Source: Agriotes lineatus
Taxonomy: Eukaryota; Arthropoda; Insecta; Coleoptera; Elateridae
DNA length: 64,000 nucleotides
NCBI GenBank assembly: GCA_940337035.1
Contig: CALNHX010003311.1
Span: 1 to 64,000 of the forward strand
Direction of reading: 5' to 3'
In this document: in pieces, positions 1-12,602 of the stretch
How positions within the stretch are numbered: the first letter of the stretch is position 1
Layout: each line of letters opens with the position of its first letter
The notes under the pieces: generated by a model
Databases searched by the model: none
Told to the model about the DNA's origin: nothing
Seen by the model: the letters and a program-made list of their open reading frames with translations, nothing else
Translations under genes and position numbers: made by a program

Positions 1-3000
1 ATATGATATATGATGCAATCGTGTGCATCATTAACATTATCTTTAGATATATTGATAATTCAATTTACTTAGACAAGGTAATATTTGCAATGTAAAGTGT
101 TTCTAAATTAACTATTCCATAACTATTTCATATGATTAAAGTGTATGTTCACTTAATACATAACATTCATTTAAAATACTCCAGGGAAAGTAAAACCTTG
201 AAAACTGAATCGACATATACGTTGAAGTATACTCAATTTATCATGTTCAATCAAAGAACTAAAGATATGCAGGCTATATAATTATAAGATTTGATAAATT
301 TCTACAGTGTTTTCTCTGGACACAACAGTCATGTAAAAATAATGTCCTAAATTGTACAACAGTACTTTTAAAGCAGCAAAGCAACGTTCAACTAATTGTC
401 ATCTCTTACAGCAGGTAATTGACGGGGTTCATTCACGTTCAACAGTTAGTATGAATTTCTTAGTAAGCGACCAATGTAAAAAACGGTTGACTATGCTTTG
501 CAGTAAACATATATATTTGACAAGAACAATGGCACATTTAACGTATGGTTAATTCTTCCTAAAATACATATATATACATAACTCCAAATTCTAATTATTT
601 TCAGCCAAATTGGAAACGCACGCACAGTTGAGATAATGGAAAATGCAGGCTCATAACTAGTAGGTATTTAATTTTGCGGTTTTAAAATTGCATACCCTTG
701 AATTTCATTATTCAGCTACAGCGCAATCTAATCAATGATCTTCAGTCATTAAATTGTATTTAAAAACCTTCAAAGTAGCTTTATTAATGCCTAATGTTGG
801 CAATTGTAAGTGGAACGGGCAAGTGTAAAAATAAATGGAAATTATATAGCATCACAGATGGAAATTGGAAACGTCATCCAACAGTACCCACAGTGATGAA
901 GACAGCAATGCAGCTCTGCTTTAGACGTAATCCGATATTATCTGATATTGCAATTTTCATTCTACCCGATTGCACCAATATATAGCGAATCAACTGATTA
1001 AAATCGCTGAATGTAAACTCGTGTCAGATTTGAATGAAAATTAAACACTGTAAGTTTCACATAGCTCTGCCAGGGATACAACAGAAATAGCTGTGGCCAA
1101 GCTGCGAGTGTACATTTCCTGCATTTATTAGTGCCGATTACAGCTGTCGATTCAATATGTCTGTCTGCATTCAACGGTTTTAATCTGATCATCGGCCGCA
1201 GTTTACTTTTGATAAAACGTGCTGGTCTGGTCTTCCACGAGCCGTTCTATACAGGTTGTTTCACAAATAATGAGACAAACGTGAGCTGTGTATTCTGAAG
1301 CTAAAAATATAGTATTAAATTAGGTATGTCCTAATAAAATGTTGATAATTAAGAAGATACAGAGCTAGTAGTTCAAATTATCTTGAACATTTTCAGCAAA
1401 AATATTAAAATCGCGAGCTTCGTCAAATATTTCTAATAAAAGAACAATGAAAATATGGTATTTTCATTTACCTTTGTGTGGTGACTCTAAGAATGTAAAA
1501 TTGCGTTACAGAGAGATCGTATTGAAGACTTACTTTACAGATTTCTCGAAATCGGTTGACTTGGTGACTCCGGTCAAGTATGGCTATAAAATCTCAGAGA
1601 AAAATTACCGTTCCATTACTTACTTAACATCTTCTTTATATTTTTATCTCTGGAATATATGTCTGTATGTAGCCAGAAATAGATAAATGTTCTAGTTTAA
1701 CGTCAACAGTTTTTACCGTAGTATATTATCCAAGTTTCTCACAAACATCTTTACTAGTTTCTATATTCTTGACTAAAAAAGAGAATCTTTAAAATTCACT
1801 TGCTTCCATTAAACGAGCCAAATGATGTTTAGCGTTTTTTCTGCTCTTTCTAATTTTTACTCCTCAGGCTAACACTATTTGAAGTTATTTTTTAAAGCAT
1901 AGTTGTGCGAGTGATTGGAGAACATGAAGAGCATGTTATATCTGCTAACAAGCATACTTTTCAAGTTGCACTAATGGTTCAAACTTAAACGGCTTCAACA
2001 GTCAAGAGTTACAAGCATTTGTAGCTATACGCAAGCTAGACATAGTTCTGATATGTGAAAGGCTCTAAAACAATGGGCATTACCTCAAAATACCGCCAAG
2101 CATAACCATTGGATGTACAAGGTGATTGTCCATAACGGTAGGGAATTGTTACGATCGCTGAACAAGAACAATATTAACTTTTTTCTACTGTACAACAGAC
2201 CTACCAGTAGAAGCTCGTGATAATTGTATATAGGCGCTCTTAATTTTTAACAAGCAATACATTCCGTCGATGTTTTAATCAATACTCGTATATAGTTATT
2301 ACTTTTTGTTTTAATAATCAAAAAGGAAACGTTATATACACGAAGCAAAAAGTATTGGAACACAACACCGAATGTACCCTGGTGTTAAATTAAACGTTTA
2401 AAATCTTTATCCCTGTTATTCCTTCTCAATAAAACAGAACACATGGATAACAAAACAGTTCATTTAATGACCTCCAGAAACCCATTTGCTCTGCTGTAAA
2501 TGTCCACAAAAATATGTTTTCAAACTTTATCTTTCCTTTATCACTACTCATGATTGCACGTTTTATGTAATCATCTATATCCGTCTTTCAAAGAATGCGC
2601 GTAGGCCTGTTAAAATTCTGTAGTTACGCGGTTCTCACAAGAACTGTTCCTACTCTGCAAGATTTCATAAGAACTTGTTCCTGTTGTCTGCTCACTTCAA
2701 GGATGTGTAATTTTATCACATTCTAGTACTTTCAATGTTTATCTTAACTTGAGTTATTATTTAAAGGAAAATTCTAAACCCAATTAGTTATTACATACTA
2801 ATATTGTAGGCATTTTACAAATGCCATATGTTAACATTATGAATTCAGTAGCGAAAGCGATTGTGGCAACATTTTTGTTATATATATTAGCGAAAACACT
2901 TAATTAAAGCATTAATTAAAACAAAGTATCGCACCAGCTTTATTAATAAGTGAATTACACCGTATTTAAGTCATACAATGCTCTCTTCATAAGGGCAGTC

Positions 3001-6000
3001 GGCTGCAGACAGTTTATGACTAATTAATGTCATCGGTGACCCATGGGTGATAAAATCCACACCGACCAAGGGGCTGAGAATCCGCCTGGAGGCTAGAATT
3101 CGTCTGGACGCTAACATATATCTTAAAGCCAAGGTAGGAATTAGTGCAGCCATGGGACACCTCACTGTACGAAATGCAACGATAGTCGAAATCGTAATGA
3201 AATGCTAACGAAAGCCCACTCCCAATGAATATTAAACGAGGAATTGTTGAAAAACGAAAATACCATCGTTAAACGATAAGAGCAGGCTTAAAAACCGAAA
3301 TAAACCTGGGACATAATATTAGAGGCATACCTAGAAAATTATTTCATACAGAACCAGCATATATTCACTCTGGATGGCCACTAAACACTATATCAAGACG
3401 TTCCGTACCCTGCGACATTTCTATCGATTCCTTTAGAACCCCGTTATTGCCAGCTAGCTTAGTAGTAATGAAATCCCTCTTACTTTGTTTATCTCAGTTG
3501 TAGTTAAAGAAAGTGCTTGTTGAAATAAACACAGAAATTAATCTGGACTCGTGCTTATTTGGAAAGGTAATTTCTAAAAATCTATTTATATAAAAACTAA
3601 TTTGTCTACACACCAATAAACACGAAACATACATAGCAGAATTAAATAATGTTAGAGTGAAATACCACATCAAGTATTTATACGCACAATAATATTAAAC
3701 ACTGCGCCAAAAACTATTTGTACTAGGTATTTATATAGCGAACAATCTATTTCTATTGACAGAAGGCTATTTCTTCTACTACAATTTTGCATTAAACGTA
3801 GTTTTTCCCACGCCTACAATGAAAGTGGAAATTTCCATACGATCAAGTAGCTGCAAAAACTAACAGTATCATTCACCTGGCCATTACTATAACGAACGTG
3901 TTTGTCGATTAGTTATAAAAATAATGCACAGTTTCCATTTATACAGTGCGCTTACGCTTCTTGGCGTACCATGCCGGCTTCAATGTCAACCTTTAAATTG
4001 CAAATTGCTGAACAACATCACCTACCTGTAGTAATGACTGATAAATGCCAGTTGCGAACTACCTGATCGTGGTCTCCTGTAGCCCTTCATGGGGATGCCT
4101 TCCTCAATGCGCCACTCGACTAAGCGCTCGCTTCGTTTGTTGGTGTTATGGTTACCAAATCGCCCATCTGCAATATCTGCAAAACTTCGGTACCTCTGTA
4201 CAGCTCACCGGGTACTATTTTAAGCTTTGCTTCCCTTGTAGTTTTTCAGCAAACGCTTTCTACTGGCGCTAAGGCCACACGGCGTTGAGTTTTGCCTGCG
4301 AGCACCTAACCGACGCCGTAACTCAAATAGCGACTAGTGCGCTCAAATATCAAAGTCGTATACACAAACACCTTAGCGTGATACTACATTTTCTAATGAA
4401 ATATCCTAAACCTAATTGCCTAAATCTACTAACCAACAATAAAGAACATAAATATGCTCAAATTGGCTGTATATTGAAAAGCGGTTCTCTACACATATAG
4501 GTGAGCCACGTCAAGCTCGTTTTAGTATTTAAAACACACACCGCAAAAAATACCACCAATTATGATTACTGATGGTTGGGCCAGAAGTGCAACGGAAACA
4601 GCTTAAATGTTTTCTCTGCGCCTTGCTGATATATTCCAACTATTCAAACTTATAAGCTCAAAGAGAAGATTATGCGACATCGAAACAATTTGATGCTACG
4701 AACCATTAGCCTTACAAATAAACGAGTTTATAATTGACAAAATCAGATGTATAATCGAAGATCGCACAAATACAAGGAAACTCGAGGATACGACCTCATT
4801 ACAGGAAAGGTTCTGAAAGAGCTTTTGGGATATGGTTAAAAAAATGCGTTTCCTGGAGAACGTTAAATTAAAAAATTGTTTCATTTAATTGATCTTGTAA
4901 GTATTTAAAATTAATGCAGCTATTTCTGTAACGCTCTGTACAGACTTATAATCCTCTCGACTTGCTAACCACATTTTAGTTCAGTGACAAGTAATTGTTA
5001 TGATGTCATAGGTAACTACAGATTAAATAGAACTGAACAGGGATTTCCTCACATCTTTATAGAAAAATAGTGTAAATATTACTACTATTTTGTAAGAAAT
5101 TCTTAAAAACTTGAATTGAATACGGAAATAGCATATTCCTGTATACCAAACACTTAAACTATAATTTAAAAAAGTAGTATTACGTTCACTGCTCGTTTAA
5201 CTTCACAAAAAGTAAATTCAGGCTGCTGAGCACAACGATCAAATAAAATTCAATTACGAGAGTGCCACCCGTGATTTATGTATGAAGTAGGCATTTAAAG
5301 TTTTTAATAATTCACACTTTTAGCTGTACAAATCAGCGCTAGTCGTCAACTATTAAATTATTTTATTCTTATGTCATATTCATTCAGCGGGTACACATTT
5401 TTTAGGGTAGCAGTTTAACTTCAATCAACCAAATGGGAATGCAGCCAGATTGTAGCAAAAACAAAATACGAGTATGTTTGCCTCTTTAAAGGTTTCCATC
5501 GACAGTGCTACTCAAATAACTTTAGTGCTTATGTAAGTATTTAAATTAAGGGAGAGAATTTTACATGAAACGTCTTTGATGGGTATACAAATATTCCCCT
5601 AATAAAAAGTTTTTATATTTTTTCTTAGGCGCTTTGCCCTGAAATTTGATGTGTGCTTATGCTTCCACAAAACTGCCTGATATGTTGCTTGTCGATATTT
5701 TTAACCGTTGGTTGAGTTGGCAGTTATAAAATTCCTTTCCCAAAAATAAAAAAGGCCCTTTAAAGTTTTAAAGTCTATTTGCGCTAGTAGTGCTACAAGC
5801 AAAGTTATGGAGATTGGAGAGGCAGTAAAATATGGGATAAACAAGATACCAACAAAAGAGCAGCGAGAAAACAACGCGAGCAAACAAAACAAACAGAATA
5901 AAAAATTGCCAGAAATTCATTAAACGGGAACTACTGACAATTCGGGGTTATTGTGTGACCTGAATTAATAGCGACTGCTTTTTGTAAATCTAATACACTC

Positions 6001-6480
6001 CAAGGTTCCGGTTGTCTCCATAATATTCGTACGTATTCCCATCACAGCTGTTCGAATTATATGAACTCCATTTTTGATGAAGAGAATTTTCGCACTTTTT
6101 ATCTGTTTCCGACCTAATTGTTTTATTGTTCGCAAGCAACAATGGACCTCTGTAAATCTTATCAACCCCCAAAGCTTTCTTACAAATAAGTTTGTTGTTC
6201 CCGCTTATTCATTCGGAAACAATATTTCTTTCACGCCAAATTATCTTTGAAGTAAAGTTTTAAATAATAAGCTGATAAATACTTGTATGGGAGCTGCATG
6301 CTTATTTTGAATATTTGTATGGGAATACTTGTATTTGTGTTATCACCAATCGCGGAATTCATTCAATTGACGGTTGTGTGATTAAAATTTTATAATAATG
6401 AAAATGTTCATGTACAGTCGTTGAAATAAATTATGTTGCTCAAAATTACAATAAGTGAGTTCATTTCTAAACTGCAAATA
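1..6480. other. AT-rich intergenic DNA, no supported gene
   Basis: I see only short reading frames (up to about 80 codons) without domain motifs, and no tRNA or long repeat. Local features are weak: a short GC-richer patch near 3040-3100 with two similar phrases around 'cgcctggaggcta' and 'cgtctggacgcta', and a motif 'acttgtatggga' repeated near 6280-6330. Old transposon debris is possible but cannot be assigned by eye. Confidence 0.6.
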
Positions 6481-6495
6481 CGTAGCCCAAAAATT

Positions 6496-6498
<3 letters not shown>

Positions 6499-6529
<31 letters not shown>
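6499..6529. repeat. (AT)n microsatellite
   Basis: About 30 bp of pure AT dinucleotide repeat directly abutting the 3' tail of the minus-strand Penelope-like copy. A matching (TA)n tract lies at the other outer edge of the element pair near 12606. Confidence 0.9.
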
Positions 6530-6531
<2 letters not shown>

Positions 6532-9114
6532 GTTATTTCTTGACTGGGATAGGGTTTGGAAAAACTCCAATCTCAGTGCTACGCACAGGTACCAAGCTTT
6601 AATGGTTGGATTGAATTAAAACCACTTGTATGTTACGCCTGACGTTTCGTTTTTTTATTCAAAACATTATCAAAAGCTATGGACAAAAATTTACAATAAG
6701 CAACGTTATTATAAAAGTTATTGAAAGTGACAGTCTTACCTAACACCTTGTGGACCAAAACACATGCTTTATTAAACGCATGTGAAGATATTCAAATTTG
6801 AACAAATTCATAAACAGGGGCAGTAGGCCACCAAGATTACAGACATGGGCTGCACATGATATAATACACTTAGTCTTACATTGAGTCGGTTACACATTAA
6901 AAATTACTAGCACATTTAAAATTTGATTTACAATAATTTTATTAGCTATTTAGCCAACATGGCCGTCAATTAGATAAAATCGTGATATTATTTCTAAGCA
7001 AACAGCGACAGGTGTCAGACAAATTGTTAGAACGCGCATGCGCGGAGCGCAAGGCGTCCAAATATTACGAGGGACGTTCAAAATGGAATTGACCAATTAG
7101 CTTGTACAATGCAATCCAACATAAGACTAGTCAAAAAACGACAACAAGGGTTATGTCTGAAGGTTCTAAAAGGTGGAAACTACAAAAAGAGTCCCAATTG
7201 AGCACCCAAAGTTGTAAGCTTACCATGGGAAAAAAGACAAAAGAGAAAAAATGGAGGAGAAGAGACCCTAAATAGATCTAAATATAACTAAATTTATTGT
7301 GGGACCGTATTGAGTTTATTAAAATTTTTTTTTTAATTAAAGAATTAGTAATAGAATTGGGGCAGTAAAAAGAAAATATTATAAGATAAAAGTAACTACC
7401 CATTGGGCCTTCTCGGTTGGAGAAATTCTAAGGAGAAATCATTGTTGGACATGGCTAACAACAGGTGGTATGAGACACTAAGATGATCAATGTCAGTATT
7501 TGAATTTAAGGTATTATTTGTACCAAAAATGTGGCACATTTCGATGAAAGTGCGGTGACTAGAATTTGGTTCAATAGTAATAATTTTTGTATTTTCAAAA
7601 TCCATACAATGACCAGTGCTGTTGACATGTCCAGCAAGAGCGCAGGCTTTGGGTTTAAGACGAGAGTCGCTTTTATGCTGAATAATTCTTGATTTCAACC
7701 TCTGAGAAGTTTGACCAATATACGTAGAAGGACAGCTACTACAGTTTATCTGATAGACGGCATTAGGGGTTAGGAGAGCTGGAGTTTTATCCTTTAATTT
7801 TGAGAAACAATCTTTTATGATATGATGGTGTTTGTCCGCAATGATAATATGATCGAACTTACGAAAAACCTGTTTGATTATATGAGAAAGTCCTTGGACG
7901 TAAATGAGACTTTTGTAAAGTGGAGGTTTATCATTTATATTATTATCAGAATTTTCTGGTGGAATGATCCTGCCCTTGGGGGTGGAGTATAAGATAGAAT
8001 TTAATAAAGAAATAGGATAATTATTTAATTTGAGAGTATTAACTAATTTATTGAGATTAACTGCGTGAAAATCTGGATGCGAGATCGTTAAGATTCTGTG
8101 CTTGAGCCCTTTCACTACATTCAACTTATGTCGAATGTTGTGTATAGAATGGAAATTCAGATAACGGCCAGAACTGGTTGGTTTAACATACCAATCCAGT
8201 TTAATAGTGTTGGAATTAGTTCTGATGACCAGGGTGTCCAGAAAGGGGACAGACCTATCCTTTTCTCTTTCCACTGTGAATTGGATGTGAGGGTTGAAAC
8301 CATTGAAAACACTCAGCACATTGGCAACGTCGTCGACCGGTACTGCACAAACCAGATCATCAACATACTGGTAAAGAAACGGAAATTGAAAAGCCAGCTT
8401 GGGGATGCTTTCCTTTATGATGGTATTGACTATGATTTCGGCCAAAATGGGGGAAAGAGTTGAGCCCATTGGGGATCCAAAGATTTGTTTATAAAAATTA
8501 TTATTGAAGGAAAAATATGTTGAGTCAAAGATGAATTTGAGAAGGTTAATAAACTGTGGTTTGGGTATACTAGTTAGTGGTTCTATTAAGTTCCAATTGG
8601 TTTCAACAACCTGTATAACCAAATCTACAGGGATATTGGTAAAAAGAGAGACCACATCTAGTGAAATAATCTCATAACCAGGTGGTAATTGAAAATTATT
8701 AATTTTTTCGCTGAAGGCGAAACTATCTTTGATACGAAAACTATTATATTCAATAAAGGCTTGCCCTAAGATCTCTGCCAGATATTTGGACAGTTTTCTA
8801 TCTGGAGATTGTGTCGAGGACACAATGGGTCGACAAGGTGTGTCGGGTTTGTGTATTTTGGGTAAACCATACAACTTAGGAGAAACCGAATTATGACAAA
8901 TTAAGCGTTTATATGTGGGGTTATCTATGTAATTATTATTATGCAAATCTCTGATTAACTTATTATTCCTAGTCTCAATAGACGTTGTGGGATCCTTTTT
9001 TAAGGGTTGATAAACCTGGTTATCTTGCAAAAGGGTCTGCATTTTGGAGATGTAATCATCACGCTCTAAGGCTACAGTGACATTGCCCTTGTCTGATGGT
9101 AAAATTACAACATT
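6530..9114 (-). mobile_element. Penelope-like element, 5'-truncated copy
   Basis: This is a near-identical inverted copy of the element at 9149-12564. It keeps the C-terminal two thirds of the coding region and the 3' untranslated tail, which ends with the complement of 'cccagtcaagaaataacatt'. Homology with the plus copy stops near 9114, equivalent to about 9984 in the plus copy, so the N-terminal third of the protein is missing. Loss of the 5' end and inverted pairing with a second copy are typical of Penelope-like insertions. Confidence 0.9.
7396..9042 (-). CDS. Penelope-like reverse transcriptase/GIY-YIG endonuclease, truncated
   Basis: A 548-residue open frame equals the C-terminal part of the 849-residue protein at 9152-11701. 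The reverse transcriptase active site appears as YVDD within 'LYQYVDDLVCAV', and the C-terminal endonuclease shows the GIY-YIG signature as 'CPSTYIGQTSQRLKSRI'. I count about six amino-acid differences from the plus copy, so the duplication is recent. The frame opens at an internal methionine; coding homology continues upstream to about 9114 and then ends, so this copy should not make a full protein. Confidence 0.9.
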   Translation of the reverse strand: MQTLLQDNQVYQPLKKDPTTSIETRNNKLIRDLHNNNYIDNPTYKRLICHNSVSPKLYGLPKIHKPDTPCRPIVSSTQSPDRKLSKYLAEILGQAFIEYNSFRIKDSFAFSEKINNFQLPPGYEIISLDVVSLFTNIPVDLVIQVVETNWNLIEPLTSIPKPQFINLLKFIFDSTYFSFNNNFYKQIFGSPMGSTLSPILAEIIVNTIIKESIPKLAFQFPFLYQYVDDLVCAVPVDDVANVLSVFNGFNPHIQFTVEREKDRSVPFLDTLVIRTNSNTIKLDWYVKPTSSGRYLNFHSIHNIRHKLNVVKGLKHRILTISHPDFHAVNLNKLVNTLKLNNYPISLLNSILYSTPKGRIIPPENSDNNINDKPPLYKSLIYVQGLSHIIKQVFRKFDHIIIADKHHHIIKDCFSKLKDKTPALLTPNAVYQINCSSCPSTYIGQTSQRLKSRIIQHKSDSRLKPKACALAGHVNSTGHCMDFENTKIITIEPNSSHRTFIEMCHIFGTNNTLNSNTDIDHLSVSYHLLLAMSNNDFSLEFLQPRRPNG

Positions 9115-9142
9115 TTATTTCTTGATCCCAGTCAAGAAATAA
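9115..9142. repeat. 11-bp perfect hairpin at the junction of the two Penelope-like copies
   Basis: Arms 'ttatttcttga' (9115-9125) and 'tcaagaaataa' (9132-9142) flank a 6-base loop 'tcccag'. The right arm is the 3' tail of the element (compare 6530-6550 in reverse and 12553-12560). A scrap of element tail therefore lies immediately upstream of the plus copy, as in the tandem or pseudo-LTR layouts of Penelope-like elements. Confidence 0.8.
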
Positions 9143-9151
9143 CATTGTACT

Positions 9152-11701
9152 GTGTATGTAACCACACAAGCTGTGAGAGGGACTATCTTTATAGAATTAC
9201 CGATGCATTTCTACGAGTCAGTGAGCAGGGATTATGGGCAAGAGGCAGTCTCCTACCTTAAGAACTGGCAGACCACGAGCAAGAAGCTGGCGGCAGCCAA
9301 AAATCGAAGGATTTTCCTAACCAGATGTCGACAACTTGGAATCACACCAATCCACCTGAGAGGCTACATAAAGGCAACGGAGAACGTGTTTTGCAGAACG
9401 CAGAACAATCGCACGCTAAGAAAAGTGGATAACACACAAAGAAGGTTACTGCACAATATTTTAAAAATAGAATTAAATGATATAAATGATACCATTAGAT
9501 ATTTACATAAAATTTTACATATATCCAAAGAGAATTGTAAACGTTTACTACCTCGAGAGATTTTCAATGCCTTTAATATAAGACAGATCAAATTTTACCA
9601 ATTTCATTATAATAAAATCAAATCTAATAATATTAATAAACTCAATAATTTGAGGCTGCCTTTAACACAAAGTAATTCTATTGTAACACCCGATAAGTGG
9701 TTTAAAAATATATCTAATGTTGTCATCCCTGATTGTATACAACGTTTCCTTGCACTTGGACCAAAATTTGGGTTACCTGTTAGCTTGAATAATAAATCAA
9801 CCTTATATAAATATCTTGCTCAAATTGAAGACATTATTAATAGTTTGGATAATAAGGAAAGGAATAATTATCGCTCCTTAGTAGCTTTCCACATTACAGA
9901 TTTCCTTAAAAATCATAAAAATACAAATAATCCTTTATCTTCTATTGAAAAGAAATGCAACATCTTTCTTAAAAATAATCCAAATGTTGTAATTTTACCA
10001 TCGGACAAGGGCAATGTCACTGTAGCCTTAGAGCGTGATGATTACATCTCCAAAATGCAGACCCTTTTGCAAGATAACCAGGTTTATCAACCCTTAAAAA
10101 AGGATCCCACAACGTCTATTGAGACTAGGAATAATAAGTTAATCAGAGATTTGCATAATAATAATTACATAGATAACCCCACATATAAACGCTTAATTTG
10201 TCATAATTCGGTTTCTCCTAAATTGTATGGTTTACCCAAAATACACAAACCCGACACACCTTGTCGACCCATTGTGTCCTCAACACAATCTCCAGATAGA
10301 AAACTGTCTAAATATCTGGCAGAGATCTTAGGGCAAGCCTTTAATGAATATAATAGTTTTCGTATCAAAGATAGTTTCGCCTTCAGCGAAAAAATTAATA
10401 ATTTTCAATTACCACCTGATTATGAGATTATTTCACTAGATGTGGTCTCTCTTTTTACCAATATCCCTGTAGATTTGGTTATACAGGTTGTTGAAACCAA
10501 TTGGAACTTAATAGAACCACTAACTAGTATACCCAAATCACAGTTTATTAACCTTCTCAAATTCATCTTTGACTCAACATATTTTTCCTTCAATAATAAT
10601 TTTTATAAACAAATCTTTGGATCCCCAATGGGCTCAACTCTTTCCCCCATTTTGGCCGAAATCATAGTCAATACCATCATAAAGGAAAGCATCCCCAAGC
10701 TGGCTTTTCAATTTCCGTTTCTTTACCAGTATGTTGATGATCTGGTTTGTGCAGTACCGGTCGACGACGTTGCCAATGTGCTGAGTGTTTTCAATGGTTT
10801 CAACCCTCACATCCAATTCACAGTGGAAAGAGAAAAGGATAGGTCTGTCCCCTTTCTGGACACCCTGGTCATCAGAACGGATTCCAACACTATTAAACTG
10901 GATTGGTATGTTAAACCAACCAGTTCTGGCCGTTATCTGAATTTCCATTCTATACACAACATTCGACATAAGTTGAATGTAGTGAAAGGGCTCAAGCACA
11001 GAATCTTAACGATCTCGCATCCGGATTTTCACGCAGTTAATCTCAATAAATTAGTTAATACTCTCAAATTAAATAATTATCCTATTTCTTTATTAAATTC
11101 TATCTTATACTCCACCCCCAAGGGCAGGATCATTCCACCAGAAAATTCTGATAATAATATAAATGATAAACCTCCACTTTACAAAAGTCTTATTTACGTC
11201 CAAGGACTTTCTCATATAATTAAACAGGTTTTTCGTAAGTTCGATCATATTATCATCGCGGACAAACACCATCATATCATAAAAGATTGTTTCTCAAAAT
11301 TAAAGGATAAAACTCCAGCTCTCCTAACCCCTAATGCCGTCTATCAGATAAACTGTAGTGGTTGTCCTTCTACGTATATTGGTCAAACTTCTCAGAGGTT
11401 GAAATCAAGAATTATTCAGCATAAAAGCGACTCTCGTCTTAAACCCAAAGCCTGCGCTCTTGCTGGACATGTCAACAGCACTGGTCATTGTATGGATTTT
11501 GAAAATACAAAAATTATTACTATTGAACCAAATTCTAGTCACCGCACTTTCATCGAAATGTGCCACATTTTTGGTACAAATAATACCTTAAATTCAAATA
11601 CTGACATTGATCATCTTAGTGTCTCATACCACCTTTTGTTAGCCATGTCCAACAATGATTTCTCCTTAGATTTTCTCCAACCGAGAAAGCCCAATGGGTA
11701 G
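9152..11701 (+). CDS. Penelope-like reverse transcriptase with GIY-YIG endonuclease
   Basis: The 849-residue frame is uninterrupted. Reverse transcriptase occupies roughly residues 280-640, with 'GLPKIHKPDTPCRPIVSS', 'SLDVVSLFTNIP', 'GSPMGSTLSPILAEI' and catalytic YVDD near residue 527. The C-terminal GIY-YIG nuclease domain is near residues 725-790 ('STYIGQTSQRLKSRI', then 'CALAGHVNSTGHCMDF'). The protein would nick target DNA and reverse transcribe its own RNA at that nick. The initiating methionine could be the one at 9152 or the later one before 'HFYESVSRDYG'. The frame is intact and its sister copy is about 99 percent identical, so recent activity is likely. Confidence 0.93.
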   Translation: MYVTTQAVRGTIFIELPMHFYESVSRDYGQEAVSYLKNWQTTSKKLAAAKNRRIFLTRCRQLGITPIHLRGYIKATENVFCRTQNNRTLRKVDNTQRRLLHNILKIELNDINDTIRYLHKILHISKENCKRLLPREIFNAFNIRQIKFYQFHYNKIKSNNINKLNNLRLPLTQSNSIVTPDKWFKNISNVVIPDCIQRFLALGPKFGLPVSLNNKSTLYKYLAQIEDIINSLDNKERNNYRSLVAFHITDFLKNHKNTNNPLSSIEKKCNIFLKNNPNVVILPSDKGNVTVALERDDYISKMQTLLQDNQVYQPLKKDPTTSIETRNNKLIRDLHNNNYIDNPTYKRLICHNSVSPKLYGLPKIHKPDTPCRPIVSSTQSPDRKLSKYLAEILGQAFNEYNSFRIKDSFAFSEKINNFQLPPDYEIISLDVVSLFTNIPVDLVIQVVETNWNLIEPLTSIPKSQFINLLKFIFDSTYFSFNNNFYKQIFGSPMGSTLSPILAEIIVNTIIKESIPKLAFQFPFLYQYVDDLVCAVPVDDVANVLSVFNGFNPHIQFTVEREKDRSVPFLDTLVIRTDSNTIKLDWYVKPTSSGRYLNFHSIHNIRHKLNVVKGLKHRILTISHPDFHAVNLNKLVNTLKLNNYPISLLNSILYSTPKGRIIPPENSDNNINDKPPLYKSLIYVQGLSHIIKQVFRKFDHIIIADKHHHIIKDCFSKLKDKTPALLTPNAVYQINCSGCPSTYIGQTSQRLKSRIIQHKSDSRLKPKACALAGHVNSTGHCMDFENTKIITIEPNSSHRTFIEMCHIFGTNNTLNSNTDIDHLSVSYHLLLAMSNNDFSLDFLQPRKPNG

Positions 11702-12414
11702 TTACTTTTATCTTATAATATTTTCTTTTTACTACCCCATTTCTATTACTAATTCTTTAATAATAAAAATTTTTAATAAACTCAATACGGTCCCACAATA
11801 AATTTAGTTATATTTAGATCTAATTAGGGTCTTTTCTCCTCCATTTTTCTCATTTGTCTTTTTTCCCGTGGTGGAATTACAACTTTGGGTGCTCAATTAG
11901 GACTCTTTTTGTAGTTTTCACCTTTTAGAACCTTCAGACATAGCCCTTGTCGTCGTTTTTTGACTAGTCTTATGTTAGATTGCGTTGTACAAGCTAATTG
12001 GTCAATTCCATTTTGAACGTCCCTCGTAATATTTGGACGCCTTGCGCTCCGCGCATGCGCGGTTCTAACAATTTGTTCTGACACCTGTCGCTGTTTGATT
12101 AGAAATAATACCACGAATTTATCCAAATTTGACGGCCATGTTGGCCAAATAGCTAATAAAATTATTGTAAATCAAATTTTAAATGTGCTAGTAATTTTTA
12201 ATGTGTAATTGACTAGATGTATGACTAAGTGTATTTATATCATGTGCAGCCCAGGTCTGTAATCTTGGTGGCCTACTGCCCCTGTTTATGAATTTGTTCA
12301 AATTTGAATATCTACACATGCTTTTAATAAAACATGTGTTTTGGTCCACAAGGTGTTAGGTAAGACTGTCACTTTCAATAACTTTTATAACAACGTTACT
12401 TATTGTAAATTTTT

Positions 12415-12462
12415 GTCCATAGCTTTTGATAAAGTTTTGAATAAAAACGAAACGTCAGGCGA
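12415..12462 (+). ncRNA. Degenerate hammerhead-ribozyme-like motif in Penelope-like 3' region
   Basis: 'ttgataaagtttt', a short loop, then 'aaaacgaaacgtc' resembles a hammerhead core: a CUGANGA-like segment, a stem II of GTTTT/AAAAC, then GAAA. The minus copy carries the equivalent (6636-6682, read in reverse), with the same TTGATAA in place of CTGATGA. Penelope-like elements are known to carry hammerhead motifs. Here two normally essential core positions differ in both copies, so cleavage activity is doubtful. Confidence 0.45.
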
Positions 12463-12564
12463 AACATACAAGTGGTTTTAATTCAATCTAACCATTAAAG
12501 CTTGGTACCTGTGCGTAGCACTGAGATTGGAGTTTTTCCAAACCCTATCCCAGTCAAACATTTT

Positions 12565-12602
12565 ACTGTGTATGTAACCACACAAGCTGTGAGAGGGACT
12601 AT

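Larger units (their letters stand above)
9149..12564 (+). mobile_element. Penelope-like element, full-length-looking copy
   Basis: This copy of about 3.4 kb has one intact long reading frame and a roughly 860-bp 3' untranslated region that is matched in inverted form at 6530-7395. It is preceded by a scrap of element 3' tail and followed at 12565-12609 by the first 45 bp of another unit, identical to 9149-9193. That is a partial tandem array. The distal tandem start runs into a (TA)n microsatellite. Confidence 0.9.

Noticed and set aside
3960..4500. Frames of 71-75 codons in a GC-richer patch near 4.0-4.5 kb
   Set aside because: They have no recognisable motif, no splice context and no repeat relation that I could see; length is within chance.
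8098..8463. 121-codon frame opposite the Penelope-like gene (also 10634-10999 in the other copy)
   Set aside because: Complement shadow of the conserved reverse transcriptase; present in both copies only because the copies are nearly identical.
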